A DNA stretch of 64,000 nt from Rufibacter glacialis (GCF_008271745.1 NZ_VKKZ01000010.1:587677-651676); one strand, 5' to 3'; counted from the stretch's first letter, positions 16,405 through 25,560 are shown. Notes: a model not told the origin generated them from the letters alone. Numbers and translations: made by a program.

Positions 16405-18505
16405 TGTAGGTGGTGCCTTCTCCGGTGGAAGAAGGGGCACCCGTTGGTTCAGCCGCCGTTGGCGTGTCTTCCAGGTTTTGCTGGGCACCGGTTGGCGCGA
16501 TGATATGGTTTTCACCCGCCACCTCGCTTTGCGTCTTGCTGCGGTCTGTACCAGCCGTGTGGGCCTGGTAATTGGTTAAACCCTCAAAAGGCCTTGGTCC
16601 TACCAGACGTTCCAGGTCGCTTTGGAAGATGATCTCCTTCTGCAACAACTCCTGGGCCACTAATTCCAGTTCCGGGCGTTTCTGCGTGAGTAACTGAATG
16701 GTGCGGGTGTACGCGTCACTCACCAGCAAACGCACCTCAGAGTCTATCGTTTCAGCGGTAGTTTCTGAATAAGGCTTGGTAAACGTGTTGTCTGGCTGCT
16801 TAGAGTCATAGAAAGACAGGTTTCCAATGCGCTCGTTCATGCCGTACATGGTCACAATGCTATAGGCCATCTTGGTAATGCGCTCCAGGTCACTCAAGGC
16901 ACCCGTAGAGATTTTACCAAAGACAATCTGCTCTGCAGCCCGACCACCCAAGGCCATACACATTTCGTCTATCAACTGCTCTGTGTTGTACAGGAACTGT
17001 TCTTTGGGTAAATACTGCGCATATCCTAAGGCAGCTACGCCACGCGGTACAATGCTCACTTTCACCAACGGGTCACAGTGCTCCAGGAACCAGCCGGCAA
17101 TCGCGTGCCCGGCTTCGTGGTACGCCACGATTTTCTTTTCCTGCGGCGAGATGATCTTGTTTTTCTTCTCCAAACCACCAATCACACGGTCAATGGCATC
17201 GTTGAAGTCTTGCATCTCCACGGCCTTCTTGTTCCGGCGGGCGGCGATCAGGGCAGCTTCGTTACACACGTTCGCAATCTCGGCACCGGCGAAACCAGGG
17301 GTCTGGGCAGCTAACTTTTTGGCGTCTACGTCTCCAGACAAGGTCAAAGGCCCCAAGTGCACGCCAAAGATATGGGTACGGCCGTTGATGTCTGGTTTGT
17401 CAATGCTGATCTGGCGGTCGAAACGACCTGGGCGCAATAACGCAGAGTCCAAAATGTCTGGGCGGTTGGTAGCAGCCAGGATAATTACCCCAGAATCTGT
17501 GGCGAAACCGTCCATCTCTACCAGCAGGGAGTTCAGGGTGTTCTCGCGCTCATCGTTACCGCCGGGCATCTGCCCGCGGCTACGGCTACGGCCAATGGCG
17601 TCAATCTCATCAATGAAGATGATACAGGGCGCTTTGGCCTTGGCTTGCTTGAACAGGTCACGCACACGGGCGGCACCTACCCCCACAAACATCTCCACGA
17701 AGTCTGAACCAGACAGGGAGAAGAAGGGCACATCGGCTTCACCCGCCACGGCTTTCGCCAGTAAGGTTTTACCGGTACCCGGAGGACCTACCAGCAAGGC
17801 ACCCTTCGGGATTTTACCGCCCAGAATGGTGAATTTGGTGGGGTTCTTCAGGAATTCCACAATCTCCTGGATCTCTTCTTTGGCTTCTTCCAGGCCGGCT
17901 ACGTCTTTGAAGGTGATTTTCACCTTGTTCTCCGCGTCAAAAAGGGCGGCGCGTGACTTGCCTATGTTGAAGATCTGTCCGCCGGCTCCACCGGTGGCCA
18001 TACGGCGCATCAGGAACCAGAAGCCCACCATCAACAAGATGAAGAAAGGCCAGCCCATGAGCAGTTCCAGGAGTCCGGTGCGTTTCTCAATCTCCAGGGG
18101 TACGCGTTGCTCACGCGGTACCTCCGCCTGCATCTTGTCCAAGTCCTGCTTGAAACTTTCTGCGGTAATGATAGGGAAGTGGTAGTGGGCGCCTTGGGTG
18201 TTCATGCTGAAACTCCCGCGGCTCTCCAGTTCTGTCCGGTACTTCTCGTTTTTGAGGGCTTCCTCTTTCAAGGTCACCTCGGCCACGTTGTTATTGACCA
18301 CGGCCACTTTCTTCACATCCTGCGCCAGAAGCATTTCTTCAAAGCGCGGCTGTCTGATCTCAACCGTGGCGTTCAGGTTGTTATAGTAGGTAAGTCCGAA
18401 AATGAAAAGCACAAGTGCCGCCAGAACCCAGATCTGCATGGTAGGTCTAGGCGGGGTGGTGGGTATTATCTTTCTTTTTCTCTTTTTTTCTGGTTTTTCT
18501 GTCAT
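16397..18505 (-). CDS. ftsH: ATP-dependent zinc metalloprotease FtsH
   Basis: A 702-residue membrane protease. Transmembrane helices lie at about 23-41 and 147-167, with the periplasmic domain between. The AAA module has Walker A GPPGTGKT (240-247), Walker B IIFIDE (DE 299-300) and an SRH region around RPGRFDRQI; the zinc site is HEAGH (463-467). FtsH degrades membrane and short-lived cytosolic proteins, including lipid A enzymes in other bacteria, which makes lpxH in the same operon noteworthy but not proof of a link. The tail after about 645 is Thr/Ala/Gly-rich. It lies 46 bases after rsfS. Confidence 0.97.
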   Translation of the reverse strand: MTEKPEKKRKRKIIPTTPPRPTMQIWVLAALVLFIFGLTYYNNLNATVEIRQPRFEEMLLAQDVKKVAVVNNNVAEVTLKEEALKNEKYRTELESRGSFSMNTQGAHYHFPIITAESFKQDLDKMQAEVPREQRVPLEIEKRTGLLELLMGWPFFILLMVGFWFLMRRMATGGAGGQIFNIGKSRAALFDAENKVKITFKDVAGLEEAKEEIQEIVEFLKNPTKFTILGGKIPKGALLVGPPGTGKTLLAKAVAGEADVPFFSLSGSDFVEMFVGVGAARVRDLFKQAKAKAPCIIFIDEIDAIGRSRSRGQMPGGNDERENTLNSLLVEMDGFATDSGVIILAATNRPDILDSALLRPGRFDRQISIDKPDINGRTHIFGVHLGPLTLSGDVDAKKLAAQTPGFAGAEIANVCNEAALIAARRNKKAVEMQDFNDAIDRVIGGLEKKNKIISPQEKKIVAYHEAGHAIAGWFLEHCDPLVKVSIVPRGVAALGYAQYLPKEQFLYNTEQLIDEMCMALGGRAAEQIVFGKISTGALSDLERITKMAYSIVTMYGMNERIGNLSFYDSKQPDNTFTKPYSETTAETIDSEVRLLVSDAYTRTIQLLTQKRPELELVAQELLQKEIIFQSDLERLVGPRPFEGLTNYQAHTAGTDRSKTQSEVAGENHIIAPTGAQQNLEDTPTAAEPTGAPSSTGEGTTYNS

Positions 18506-18551
18506 GGGTTGTTCTCTTCAATAAAGGTAAACCTCAGGGCGGTTTTTTTGT

Positions 18552-18950
18552 TTAGACCACGGCTGAGGTAGAGCCTTCAGTAGACTCTACATGCGTAATC
18601 TCGGCATCGCCCCAGAGTTCTTCCAGTGCGTAGAAATTACGTTTCTCCTTGAGGAAGATGTGGGCCACTACGTCTACGTAGTCCAGCACCACCCATTCAC
18701 GGTTTGTGCGGCCTTCACTCTGCCACGGATTTTCTTTGGTTAGCTTGAAAACTTCTTCCTCAATAGACGTGGCTATGGCATCTAGCTGCGTATCTGAGGT
18801 GGCAGAGCTAATGATAAAGTAGTCTGAGACGGCGTTCTTCAAAGATTTCAGGTTGAGAATGACAATATCAGCCGCTTTTCTTTCTTGCATGCCTTTTACC
18901 ACCAGTTCTGCCAATATGTCGGAATTGTCCTGAATCGTGTTGTGTTTCAT
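18552..18950 (-). CDS. rsfS: Ribosome silencing factor RsfS
   Basis: A 132-residue RsfS/Iojap protein. I start at the ATG at 18950 (MKHNTIQDNSDILAELVVKG); the frame stays open upstream into birA but that part is the opposite-strand gene. Hallmarks are KAADIVILNLKSLKNAVSDYFIISSA, HIF at about 97-99 and the RNFYALEELWGDA C-terminus. RsfS binds L14 on the 50S subunit and blocks joining with 30S in starvation. First gene of the rsfS-ftsH-LUD-lpxH-propeller run; divergent from birA with only 40 bases between starts. A candidate -7 box TATTTTTG lies on the minus strand at 18974-18981. Confidence 0.93.
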   Translation of the reverse strand: MKHNTIQDNSDILAELVVKGMQERKAADIVILNLKSLKNAVSDYFIISSATSDTQLDAIATSIEEEVFKLTKENPWQSEGRTNREWVVLDYVDVVAHIFLKEKRNFYALEELWGDAEITHVESTEGSTSAVV

Positions 18951-18968
18951 TTGGGAAATATAAATTTG
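18940..18968 (+). promoter_or_regulatory. Candidate birA promoter
   Basis: TTG (18940-18942), 18 bases, TAAATTTG (18961-18968), matching the Bacteroidota -33/-7 pattern. It would start transcription near 18975, 16 bases before the birA TTG start. It overlaps the first codons of rsfS. Confidence 0.4.
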
Positions 18969-18990
18969 ATCTTCAAAAATACTAAAGTCT

Positions 18991-19749
18991 TTGCAAAAAA
19001 ATTCACCGAACACCCTTTTTGTAGGCCAACAGTTGGTTTTTATGCCAGAATGTGCCTCTACCAACACAGAGGCACACCTGCTTCTTAACAAAAATGGCGC
19101 CACGGACGGTTGTGTCATAGTGGCGGGTGCCCAAACCGGCGGACGCGGCCAACGTGGCAATGTCTGGGAGGTGGAGCCTGACAAAAACATTACGTTGTCT
19201 GCCATATTGAAGCCCACCTTTCTGGAGGCGCAGCACCAGTTTTCCCTTAACGTGGCCGTTTCCCTGGCCGCGCTGGACTTGCTGCGGGAATATGTGCCTA
19301 CCGGCGCCCGGCTAAAATGGCCCAATGACCTATATGTGCAGGACCAGAAGGCCGGGGGCATCCTGATTGAGAACACCATCAGCGGCCACCGGTTACAGCA
19401 CAGCGTGATTGGCATTGGCATCAACGTGAACCAAGTGACCTTTGCCTATCCGCAGGCCACTTCGCTGGCCTTGGTCACCGGCCGGCAATTGCCGCTTGCC
19501 CGGCTGATTGATAGGTTGTTGGAGAACCTGGAGCACCGATACCTGGCCTTGCGCAGCGGGGGGGCAGAGGCGCAGAAAAGGGAATACCTGCAGCACCTGT
19601 ACCGGTACCAGGAATGGCATAGGTTTGAGGTGAAGGGGCAGGTAGTTCAAGGGCAAATTGCAGGGGTAGACACAACCGGACGGCTGGCGGTACTCATTGA
19701 ACAGAAATTGGAGTTCTTCCAGTTCCAGGAAATCAAGTTTGTACTGTAG
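18991..19749 (+). CDS. birA: Biotin--[acetyl-CoA-carboxylase] ligase
   Basis: A 252-residue monofunctional biotin protein ligase without the N-terminal repressor domain. Key motifs: STNTEA (about 23-28), QTGGRGQRGNVWEV (about 48-61, biotinoyl-AMP loop), KWPNDLYV (about 109-116) and GIGINVNQ (about 143-150). It attaches biotin to the acetyl-CoA carboxylase carrier protein. The start is TTG at 18991: the NTLFVGQQLVFMPECASTN segment before the first ATG is the normal N-terminus of this family, so a start at that ATG would remove it. Divergent from rsfS. A PAL36 element starts 7 bases after the stop. Confidence 0.93.
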   Translation: MQKNSPNTLFVGQQLVFMPECASTNTEAHLLLNKNGATDGCVIVAGAQTGGRGQRGNVWEVEPDKNITLSAILKPTFLEAQHQFSLNVAVSLAALDLLREYVPTGARLKWPNDLYVQDQKAGGILIENTISGHRLQHSVIGIGINVNQVTFAYPQATSLALVTGRQLPLARLIDRLLENLEHRYLALRSGGAEAQKREYLQHLYRYQEWHRFEVKGQVVQGQIAGVDTTGRLAVLIEQKLEFFQFQEIKFVL

Positions 19750-19756
19750 GTTTCTT

Positions 19757-19792
19757 GATTCTGGCCTAGTTATTGTGAAAAGACCTGGAATT
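19757..19792. repeat. PAL36 dispersed palindrome, copy 8
   Basis: Left end GATTCTGGCCTAGTTAT, right end GAAAAGACCTGGAATT. A diverged copy just after the birA stop codon. Confidence 0.45.
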
Positions 19793-19860
19793 GGCTTGGA
19801 TCTTTGAAAGGCACGATTGTTTTTTTTAGTGAAATAGATAGTGAAAAGTATATTATTCTC

Positions 19861-19891
19861 TTGGTGGTTTGCTACCGGGCTGTTATATTTG
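19861..19891 (+). promoter_or_regulatory. Candidate promoter of the 210-residue T9SS protein
   Basis: TTG (19861-19863), 20 bases, TATATTTG (19884-19891), a full match to TAnnTTTG. Predicted transcription start near 19898, about 37 bases before the ATG. Confidence 0.5.
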
Positions 19892-19934
19892 GAACATTCT
19901 GAAAATAGTCACCAACCTTCTTGGCATATATGGT

Positions 19935-20567
19935 ATGAAAATTTTTACACGTGTTTTCCTGGGGGTTCTTACCCTGGGAATGGTTTTAGGAAGCAAAGCT
20001 GCCTCTTTGGGGGTGATACCGGGTGGTTTGCCGGTGGGCACCCGTACCGTTGAAACGACCAAGTCAGATACCGTATTTCTGAACTGGCGCACTCCTACGG
20101 GATTAACGGTGACAGATTTAGGGATATTGCCCGCGCTCAACTTTCCTTCTTACAACCCCAACGCTAAAAAATATTCCCCCTTTCTTTACCTGACCAAGAA
20201 ATCTGATAGATTAGCCATCAAACCCGGGGTGCAGCATGTGTCTGCGTCTACTGCCGGTGCCAGAAAAACCTTTTTCCTGAATCAGGGAAACAAAGAGTCT
20301 AAGCTGATCCCGTCGCTCAATGCGTACCCCAACCCCTCCAGAGGCATCACCAAGATTTCCTTGAATGCGCTGGGTGATGAGAACTACAAGATCCGCATCT
20401 CCAATGCCATTGGCAAGGTGTACAAAGAGATTCCGGTCATGCAGCCTTCGGTGACAGAGACCATTGTGGTAGACCTTTCCCCGCTTCCCGCCGGTATCTA
20501 TTTCTACAGCTTGCTGGTGAACGAGAAAATGGTGGAAACCAAGCGTCTTATCCTGCAGCAGCAATAA
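19935..20567 (+). CDS. Small secreted protein with T9SS C-terminal sorting domain
   Basis: A 210-residue protein with a signal peptide (MKIFTRVFLGVLTLGMVLGSKA) and a type A T9SS sorting domain from about 127: LNAYPNPSRGITKISL, then DLSPLPAGIYFYSLLVNEKMVETKRLIL. The middle (about 25-125) is a short Thr/Pro/Lys-containing passenger with no known domain. It should be exported by Sec, then carried to the surface or released by type IX secretion. I chose the ATG at 19935 because it starts the signal peptide; in-frame sequence upstream to 19869 is probably leader. It is monocistronic with its own promoter and terminator. Confidence 0.85.
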   Translation: MKIFTRVFLGVLTLGMVLGSKAASLGVIPGGLPVGTRTVETTKSDTVFLNWRTPTGLTVTDLGILPALNFPSYNPNAKKYSPFLYLTKKSDRLAIKPGVQHVSASTAGARKTFFLNQGNKESKLIPSLNAYPNPSRGITKISLNALGDENYKIRISNAIGKVYKEIPVMQPSVTETIVVDLSPLPAGIYFYSLLVNEKMVETKRLILQQQ

Positions 20568-20590
20568 GTTGCGCCTGCTTTAGTTATAGG

Positions 20591-20618
20591 AGAGCCAGCA
20601 TTTGCTGGCTCTTTTTTT
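20591..20618 (+). terminator. Rho-independent terminator
   Basis: AGAGCCAGC (20591-20599), 4-base loop, GCTGGCTCT (20604-20612), then a run of seven T. It ends the 210-residue T9SS protein gene. Confidence 0.9.
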
Positions 20619-20690
20619 ATTTATTGGGGTTGGCAAGAGGCTATACGTTTAGAAAATTGCTAATTTCGAGGGTTCAATCATAAACACATC

Positions 20691-23600
20691 ATGTTGCAAT
20701 ACAATCGGATCAACAATCTGGTGGGTTGGCTGGTATTCGCGGTGGCCACCATCGTGTATGTCCTTACCCTGGAGCCTACCGCCAGTTTCTGGGACAGTGG
20801 AGAGTTCATCGCCAGTTCATACAAACTCTTGGTTCCTCACCCGCCGGGTGCTCCCTTTTACCTGTTACTGGGCCGTATTTTCTCCATGTTTGCGGGTGAT
20901 CCTTCACAGGTGGCTTGGTGGGTAAACCTGCTTTCAGCCTTATCCAGTTCTTTCACCGTCCTGTTCCTTTTCTGGACCATCACCATCCTGGCCCGTAAAA
21001 TACTGGTACCCTCCGTAGCCGCCACTTCCAGAGTCTCTGCCACCGCAGAGGTGGTAGACGCCGCCGTGGCACCTACCCTGAGCCAGACCATCGCCATTAT
21101 GGGTGCTGGGGCCGTGGGTGCCTTGGCTTTCACGTTTTCAGACTCTTTCTGGTTTTCTGCGGTAGAAGCAGAGGTGTATGCCATGTCTTCGTTCTTCACC
21201 GCCTTTGTGGTGTGGGCCATGCTCCGCTGGGAAAGCCGCGCGCATGAGGCGGTGTCAGACAAGTGGCTGGTCCTGATCGCGTACATGGTGGGTCTCTCCA
21301 TTGGAGTCCATTTGCTGAACCTGGTGGCTATTCCGGCCCTGGCGTTTATCTTCTTCTTCCGCCTTAGAAAGTACTCCAACAAAGGCGCTATCCTGACCCT
21401 GGTAGTGAGTGCCCTCATTCTGGGCATTGTGCTGGTGGGAGTTATCCCGGGTCTGCCTTCTATTGCCGGTTGGTTTGAGGTATTGTTCGTGAACAGCTTC
21501 GGGATGCCATTTGGCGCTGGGGTGATTTTCTTTGTGGCGCTGTTCATTGGCGGAATCGTGTGGGCGGTGCGCCATGCCATACGTACGGGTAATCGCGTGC
21601 TGCATACTGCGCTGTTGAGCTTTATCTTCGTGTTGATCGGATATTCTTCGTACCTGATCATCCCTATCCGGTCTGGGTATGACCCTACCATTGACGAGAA
21701 CGACCCTGAGAACATTGTGAGCTTTGTGTCTTACCTCAAGCGTGAGCAGTACGGGGACCGTCCGTTGTTGTTTGGGCCGCAGTTCAACGCTGAGCCGGTA
21801 GACCAGAAAGAGGGCGCTGCCCAATACATCAAAGGAAAAGACAAGTACATTGAGGTAGGCCGTAAGGTGGAGCCGGTGTATGACTCCAAAGACAAAACCC
21901 TGTTGCCGCGTCTGTACAGTAACCAGCCGGGGCACATTGTGCAATACAAGAAATGGGTAGACATCCAGGATGGCAAGATGCCTAGCTTCGGCGATAACCT
22001 GAGCTTCCTGTTCCGTTACCAGATGGGCCATATGTTCTGGCGCTATTTCGGGTGGAACTTCATTGGCCGCGAAGGCGATATCCAGCAGTCTGGCGTGTTA
22101 TGGCCTTGGGAGAGTAGCGACGGGCTGCCGGAGCGCGTGGCCCAAAGCAAAGCCCGCAACAACTTCCTGATGCTTCCTCTGGCCCTGGGTATTCTGGGCT
22201 TGGTCTTCCAACTGAGAAGAAAACAGCGCGATGCCTTTGTGGTGGGTCTGCTTTTCTTCTTCACCGGTCTGGCCATTGTGATTTACCTGAACCAGCCACC
22301 CATTGAGCCCCGGGAGCGGGATTACACCTTTGCGGGTGCCTTCTACGCGTATTGCATCTGGATTGGCCTGGGCGTGTTGGCCATTGCCGATTTCCTGCGC
22401 AAAACCCTGAAATCTGATGTGATGGCGGGTGTCATTGCCACGGTGGTAGGCTTGCTGATTCCGGGTATCATGGCGGCCGAGGGCTGGGATGACCATGACC
22501 GCTCAGACCGTTACCATTCCGTAGACTCTGCTAAGAACCTGCTGAGCTCCGTAGCGCCCAACGCCATCCTGTTCACCAACGGCGACAATGACACTTTCCC
22601 GCTGTGGTATGCCCAGGAGGTGGAAGGGTTCCGGACCGATGTGCGCGTAGCCGTATTGAGCTACATGAACACCGACTGGTACCTGGATCAGATGAAACGC
22701 CAGGCGTACCTGTCTGCGCCGTTCCCTATGAGCCTGGAGAACGAGAACTACCGCCAGGGCATCAATGACTACCTGCCCTACGTGGAGCGCCCAGAGGTGG
22801 CCAGCGGCATTGACCTGAAACAGTACATCCAGTTGGTGAAGCAGAACCACCAGGCGCTGCAGATAGGAGACCGGGCCGGACGTACGTACCTGTCTTTCCC
22901 TACCAAGAACTTCTTCCTGAACGTAGACAAGAACGCGGTTCTGGCGGCCAACGCCGTAGCCCCGGCGTACCGGGACTCTGTGGTAAGCCAGATGCGCTGG
23001 ACCATTGACAAAAGCGGCCTGGAGAAAAAGCACTTGGCTATTCTTGACCTGCTGGCCAACAACAACTGGCAGCGCCCGGTGTATTTCTCTACCACGGCAG
23101 ACAATTCTGACTTCATGGGCTTAGAGAACTACCTGCAGCTGGAAGGCCTGGCCTACCGCGTAGTGCCGGTGCAAAGCACTTCCTCTGACCACATGGGTTA
23201 CATTGCCCGTGACATCATGTATGACAACATGATGAACAAGTTCTCCTGGCGCAACCTGGACCGTACAGATATCTTCTATGACGAGAATTACCTGCGCTTC
23301 CCGGCCAACGCCCGTGACAAGTTCTACCAACTCACCCTGGAGTACCTGAAAGCCGGAGACAAGGCCACCGCCAAGAAGATCATGGACCACTGCTTCACCC
23401 AGTTGCCAGACAAATCCATTCCGTATGACTACTATATACCACCGTTTGTGGTGCCGTTGTACGAGGTAGGGGAGCAGAAGCGCGCCCAGGAGATTGTGAA
23501 CACCATGGCCAACCGGGCCGACAATTCGCTGCGGTACTACTTCACGCAAGGCTCTTTGTTTGAGACCGAGATCCGGATCAACCTCTTCATCATGCAGCAG

Positions 23601-23693
23601 CTGATCCAGGTAGCCCGCCAGGTGGGCATGACGGAAAAAGCCACTGAGATTGAGCAGAAGTTCATGCAGTTCTATGGCCAGATGAACCGCTAA
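20691..23693 (+). CDS. DUF2723 multi-pass membrane protein, probable glycosyltransferase
   Basis: A 1000-residue DUF2723-family protein. The N-terminal part is the typical LEPTASFWDSGEFIASSYKLLVPHPPGAPFYLLLGR motif region (about 27-63, with an acidic pair-like DSGE), followed by about ten or more membrane helices up to about residue 590, then a soluble C-terminal half with DNDTFPLWYAQEVEG (about 638-652) and helical repeats at the end. The family is related to the eukaryotic TMEM260 O-mannosyltransferase, which suggests transfer of a sugar from a lipid carrier to protein on the outer face of the membrane; this is inference. The gene stands alone after a terminator and is followed by a hairpin and three PAL36 copies. 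Confidence 0.85.
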   Translation: MLQYNRINNLVGWLVFAVATIVYVLTLEPTASFWDSGEFIASSYKLLVPHPPGAPFYLLLGRIFSMFAGDPSQVAWWVNLLSALSSSFTVLFLFWTITILARKILVPSVAATSRVSATAEVVDAAVAPTLSQTIAIMGAGAVGALAFTFSDSFWFSAVEAEVYAMSSFFTAFVVWAMLRWESRAHEAVSDKWLVLIAYMVGLSIGVHLLNLVAIPALAFIFFFRLRKYSNKGAILTLVVSALILGIVLVGVIPGLPSIAGWFEVLFVNSFGMPFGAGVIFFVALFIGGIVWAVRHAIRTGNRVLHTALLSFIFVLIGYSSYLIIPIRSGYDPTIDENDPENIVSFVSYLKREQYGDRPLLFGPQFNAEPVDQKEGAAQYIKGKDKYIEVGRKVEPVYDSKDKTLLPRLYSNQPGHIVQYKKWVDIQDGKMPSFGDNLSFLFRYQMGHMFWRYFGWNFIGREGDIQQSGVLWPWESSDGLPERVAQSKARNNFLMLPLALGILGLVFQLRRKQRDAFVVGLLFFFTGLAIVIYLNQPPIEPRERDYTFAGAFYAYCIWIGLGVLAIADFLRKTLKSDVMAGVIATVVGLLIPGIMAAEGWDDHDRSDRYHSVDSAKNLLSSVAPNAILFTNGDNDTFPLWYAQEVEGFRTDVRVAVLSYMNTDWYLDQMKRQAYLSAPFPMSLENENYRQGINDYLPYVERPEVASGIDLKQYIQLVKQNHQALQIGDRAGRTYLSFPTKNFFLNVDKNAVLAANAVAPAYRDSVVSQMRWTIDKSGLEKKHLAILDLLANNNWQRPVYFSTTADNSDFMGLENYLQLEGLAYRVVPVQSTSSDHMGYIARDIMYDNMMNKFSWRNLDRTDIFYDENYLRFPANARDKFYQLTLEYLKAGDKATAKKIMDHCFTQLPDKSIPYDYYIPPFVVPLYEVGEQKRAQEIVNTMANRADNSLRYYFTQGSLFETEIRINLFIMQQLIQVARQVGMTEKATEIEQKFMQFYGQMNR

Positions 23694-23706
23694 ACGGAAA
23701 TGGCTT

Positions 23707-23756
23707 GAGGCAAAAAGAAAGGCCGGTTAGAAATAACGGGCCTTTCTTTTTGCCTC
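23707..23756 (+). terminator. Terminator of the DUF2723 gene
   Basis: An 18-base perfect stem, 23707-23724 with 23739-23756, with five A and five T placed within the stem. Confidence 0.8.
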
Positions 23757-23781
23757 TTTTTTCTAAAAACGGCACTTAAAC
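23746..23781. repeat. PAL36 dispersed palindrome, copy 9
   Basis: A diverged copy whose left end overlaps the terminator arm; right end AAAAACGGCACTTAAAC. Confidence 0.4.
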
Positions 23782-23812
23782 CAGCTAGCCAGATCGTTTT
23801 TATCAATACCCT

Positions 23813-23848
23813 GTATTAGGCCTGTTTTAAGGAAATAAGGCCTGAATC
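23813..23848. repeat. PAL36 dispersed palindrome, copy 10
   Basis: Left end GTATTAGGCCTGTTTT, right end AAATAAGGCCTGAATC. Both GGCCT cores are intact. Confidence 0.65.
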
Positions 23849-24072
23849 GGAGGATGAACTAGCTTAACAAAGTTGTAACGGCCTGGCTTTCCAGATAACA
23901 TTCTTGAGCCGCCACTGGAGCGATACCCCTCCCTAAAGGCTTGGCTTCTTTGGCTGGTGGAGAGGTCAAATCTCAGCAGTAAGTTTCTGCTGAGATCTGT
24001 TGAAAACGCTGGGCAAAAGGCAACCAGCAGGCTTAAACAACGGTGGGCAATTCCGTAGGATTAGAGGGTTCC

Positions 24073-24106
24073 GTTTAGGCCGTTTTACCAAAAAGGGCCG
24101 GTAAAC
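24073..24106. repeat. PAL36 dispersed palindrome, copy 11
   Basis: Left end GTTTAGGCCGTTTT, right end AAAAGGGCCGGTAAAC. CCGTTTA and TAAACGG extend the pairing by two bases on each side (24071-24108). Confidence 0.65.
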
Positions 24107-24160
24107 GGCTGGTAGGAGACGGCCTGCAAATCAACTGGTAGATTTCTGCTGAAATACGGC

Positions 24161-24168
24161 TACCTTTG
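24161..24168 (+). promoter_or_regulatory. Candidate -7 box for rlmB
   Basis: TACCTTTG fits TAnnTTTG; no clear -33 element at the expected distance. Predicted start near 24175, about 42 bases before the ATG. Confidence 0.3.
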
Positions 24169-24216
24169 CAGGCAATTTAAATGAGCAGGTAACCTGCAGA
24201 TCAACGCATAACATCC

Positions 24217-25029
24217 ATGGAGAACAGAAATAACAGAGATAGAGACGGCGGCGGAAAGCCAAGGCATTACACCCAGCCAAAGGTAGATAAAATGGAGATG
24301 GTGTTCGGCCTACGGCCGATACTTGAAGCCTTGCACGCCGGCAAGACCATGGAGAAGATCTACCTGCTCAAAGGCACCAAGCACAGCATCAGCCAGGAAA
24401 TCACCGAGCTGGCCAAAGAAGCCCAGATTCCTATCTCTTTGGTGCCGGTGGAGAAACTAGACCAGCTTACCCGCAAGAACCACCAGGGCGCGGTAGGGTA
24501 CCTGTCGGCTATCTCTTATTCCCCCCTGGATGAGATTGTGGCCTCTATTTTTGAAAAGGGCAAAGATCCGTTGCTGCTGGTGCTGGACCGCATCACCGAC
24601 GTACGGAACTTCGGGGCCATTGCCCGTAACGCCGAGTGTATGGGCGTGGACGCCATTGTGATCCCCAGCCGCGGAGCCGCCCAGATCAACGCCGATGCCC
24701 TTAAAACCTCAGCCGGTGCTTTGAGCCTGATTCCGGTGTGCCGCGAGACCAACCTCAAAGACACCCTGCAGTTCCTGCGGCAGTCGGGTATCCGGGTAGT
24801 GGCCTGTACTGAGAAAGCTGAGGATAACTTAACTGACACTGCCGTGGATTTGACCGGTCCGGTGGCCGTACTCATGGGCAGTGAGGAAGACGGCATCTCG
24901 CCGGAATACCTGAAGAGAGCCGATGTGCGGGTGAAGATCCCGATGGTAGGGCAGGTGCAGTCCCTGAACGTGTCGGTGGCCAGTGGCATCATTCTGTATG
25001 AAGCCCTAAGACAGCGTCAAGCCCAATAA
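24217..25029 (+). CDS. rlmB: 23S rRNA (guanosine-2'-O-)-methyltransferase RlmB
   Basis: A 270-residue SpoU/TrmH-family enzyme. A charged N-terminus (residues 1-25) precedes the substrate-binding domain (EMVFGLRPILEAL, about 27-39). The knotted SAM domain shows motif 1 DRITDVRNFGAIARNAE (about 126-142), motif 2 VLMGSEEDGIS (about 217-227) and motif 3 IPMVGQVQSLNVSVA (about 239-253). It methylates a 23S rRNA guanosine; RlmB and related TrmH-type enzymes are similar, so the exact target is by family analogy. Monocistronic; its terminator coincides with a PAL36 copy. Confidence 0.9.
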   Translation: MENRNNRDRDGGGKPRHYTQPKVDKMEMVFGLRPILEALHAGKTMEKIYLLKGTKHSISQEITELAKEAQIPISLVPVEKLDQLTRKNHQGAVGYLSAISYSPLDEIVASIFEKGKDPLLLVLDRITDVRNFGAIARNAECMGVDAIVIPSRGAAQINADALKTSAGALSLIPVCRETNLKDTLQFLRQSGIRVVACTEKAEDNLTDTAVDLTGPVAVLMGSEEDGISPEYLKRADVRVKIPMVGQVQSLNVSVASGIILYEALRQRQAQ

Positions 25030-25050
25030 ATTTAATTAGTCTCTGCCTTG

Positions 25051-25099
25051 AAGCCTTTCGGGTCTGTTTTCTGTAAAACAAGCCCGAAAGGCTTTTTTT
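25051..25099 (+). terminator. rlmB terminator built on a PAL36 copy
   Basis: AAGCCTTTCGGG (25051-25062) pairs with CCCGAAAGGCTT (25083-25094), followed by a run of seven T (25093-25099). The interior is TCTGTTTTCTGTAAAACAAG, the PAL36 core, so this is PAL36 copy 12 (25055-25090). Confidence 0.85.
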
Positions 25100-25183
25100 A
25101 ATACCCCTGGTAGCTAAAGCATTGATGGGTAGGTGTATGCCTTTGGCTGTTACCATGGCTTGTTTTCTTTCTCCCGTAGGTGT

Positions 25184-25450
25184 GCATGCCTTTTGCCATG
25201 GCTGGCGTAGCGGATGCTGTCTGCGAGGCCCTTATGCCTGGTCTTTGCATAGCTGCCCTCCGAGCGCTCACGGCCGCGAGGCCCCGTCTTCCCCTCTCGC
25301 ACTGCCCTTTCGGCCTGAAGAGTTCTTCTCTCATAGTTGCTGCTTATCTAGGGCCAAAAGCGAGGCGCGCTCGGGAAAGACTGGAACGGGGAAAGTAGCA
25401 TTACTGGTGATGATGAACCTCTTGTAGAGACAACGGCACCGCCTTGTCTC
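25184..25450 (+). repeat. 268-base intergenic repeat, copy B
   Basis: Same orientation as copy A. Identical blocks lie at 25184-25210, 25264-25309, 25345-25387 and 25423-25450, total length 267 bases against 268. Confidence 0.85.
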
Positions 25451-25464
25451 CCACGCTTGCCTAT

Positions 25465-25560
25465 CTTTTGCTCCTTGACATTGCTTTCTTTTGCTCCCTC
25501 GCATTCCTTCCTCTTTTGTCTTCCAGGCATTGCTACCTTTTGTTCCTTCGCATTCTTTTC
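25465..25560 (+). repeat. Degenerate 24-base tandem repeat
   Basis: Four units, each starting CTTTTG(C/T)TCC or close to it and containing CATT, at 25465, 25488, 25512 and 25537. A related unit follows copy A near 13808. Confidence 0.5.

Larger units (their letters stand above)
23694..24216. other. Intergenic region between DUF2723 gene and rlmB
   Basis: A 523-base gap with a terminator (23707-23756), three PAL36 copies, and a 10-base perfect stem (23970-23979 with 23987-23996; ATCTCAGCAG). TACCTTTG at 24161-24168 matches the -7 box for rlmB. No gene seen. Confidence 0.55.
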
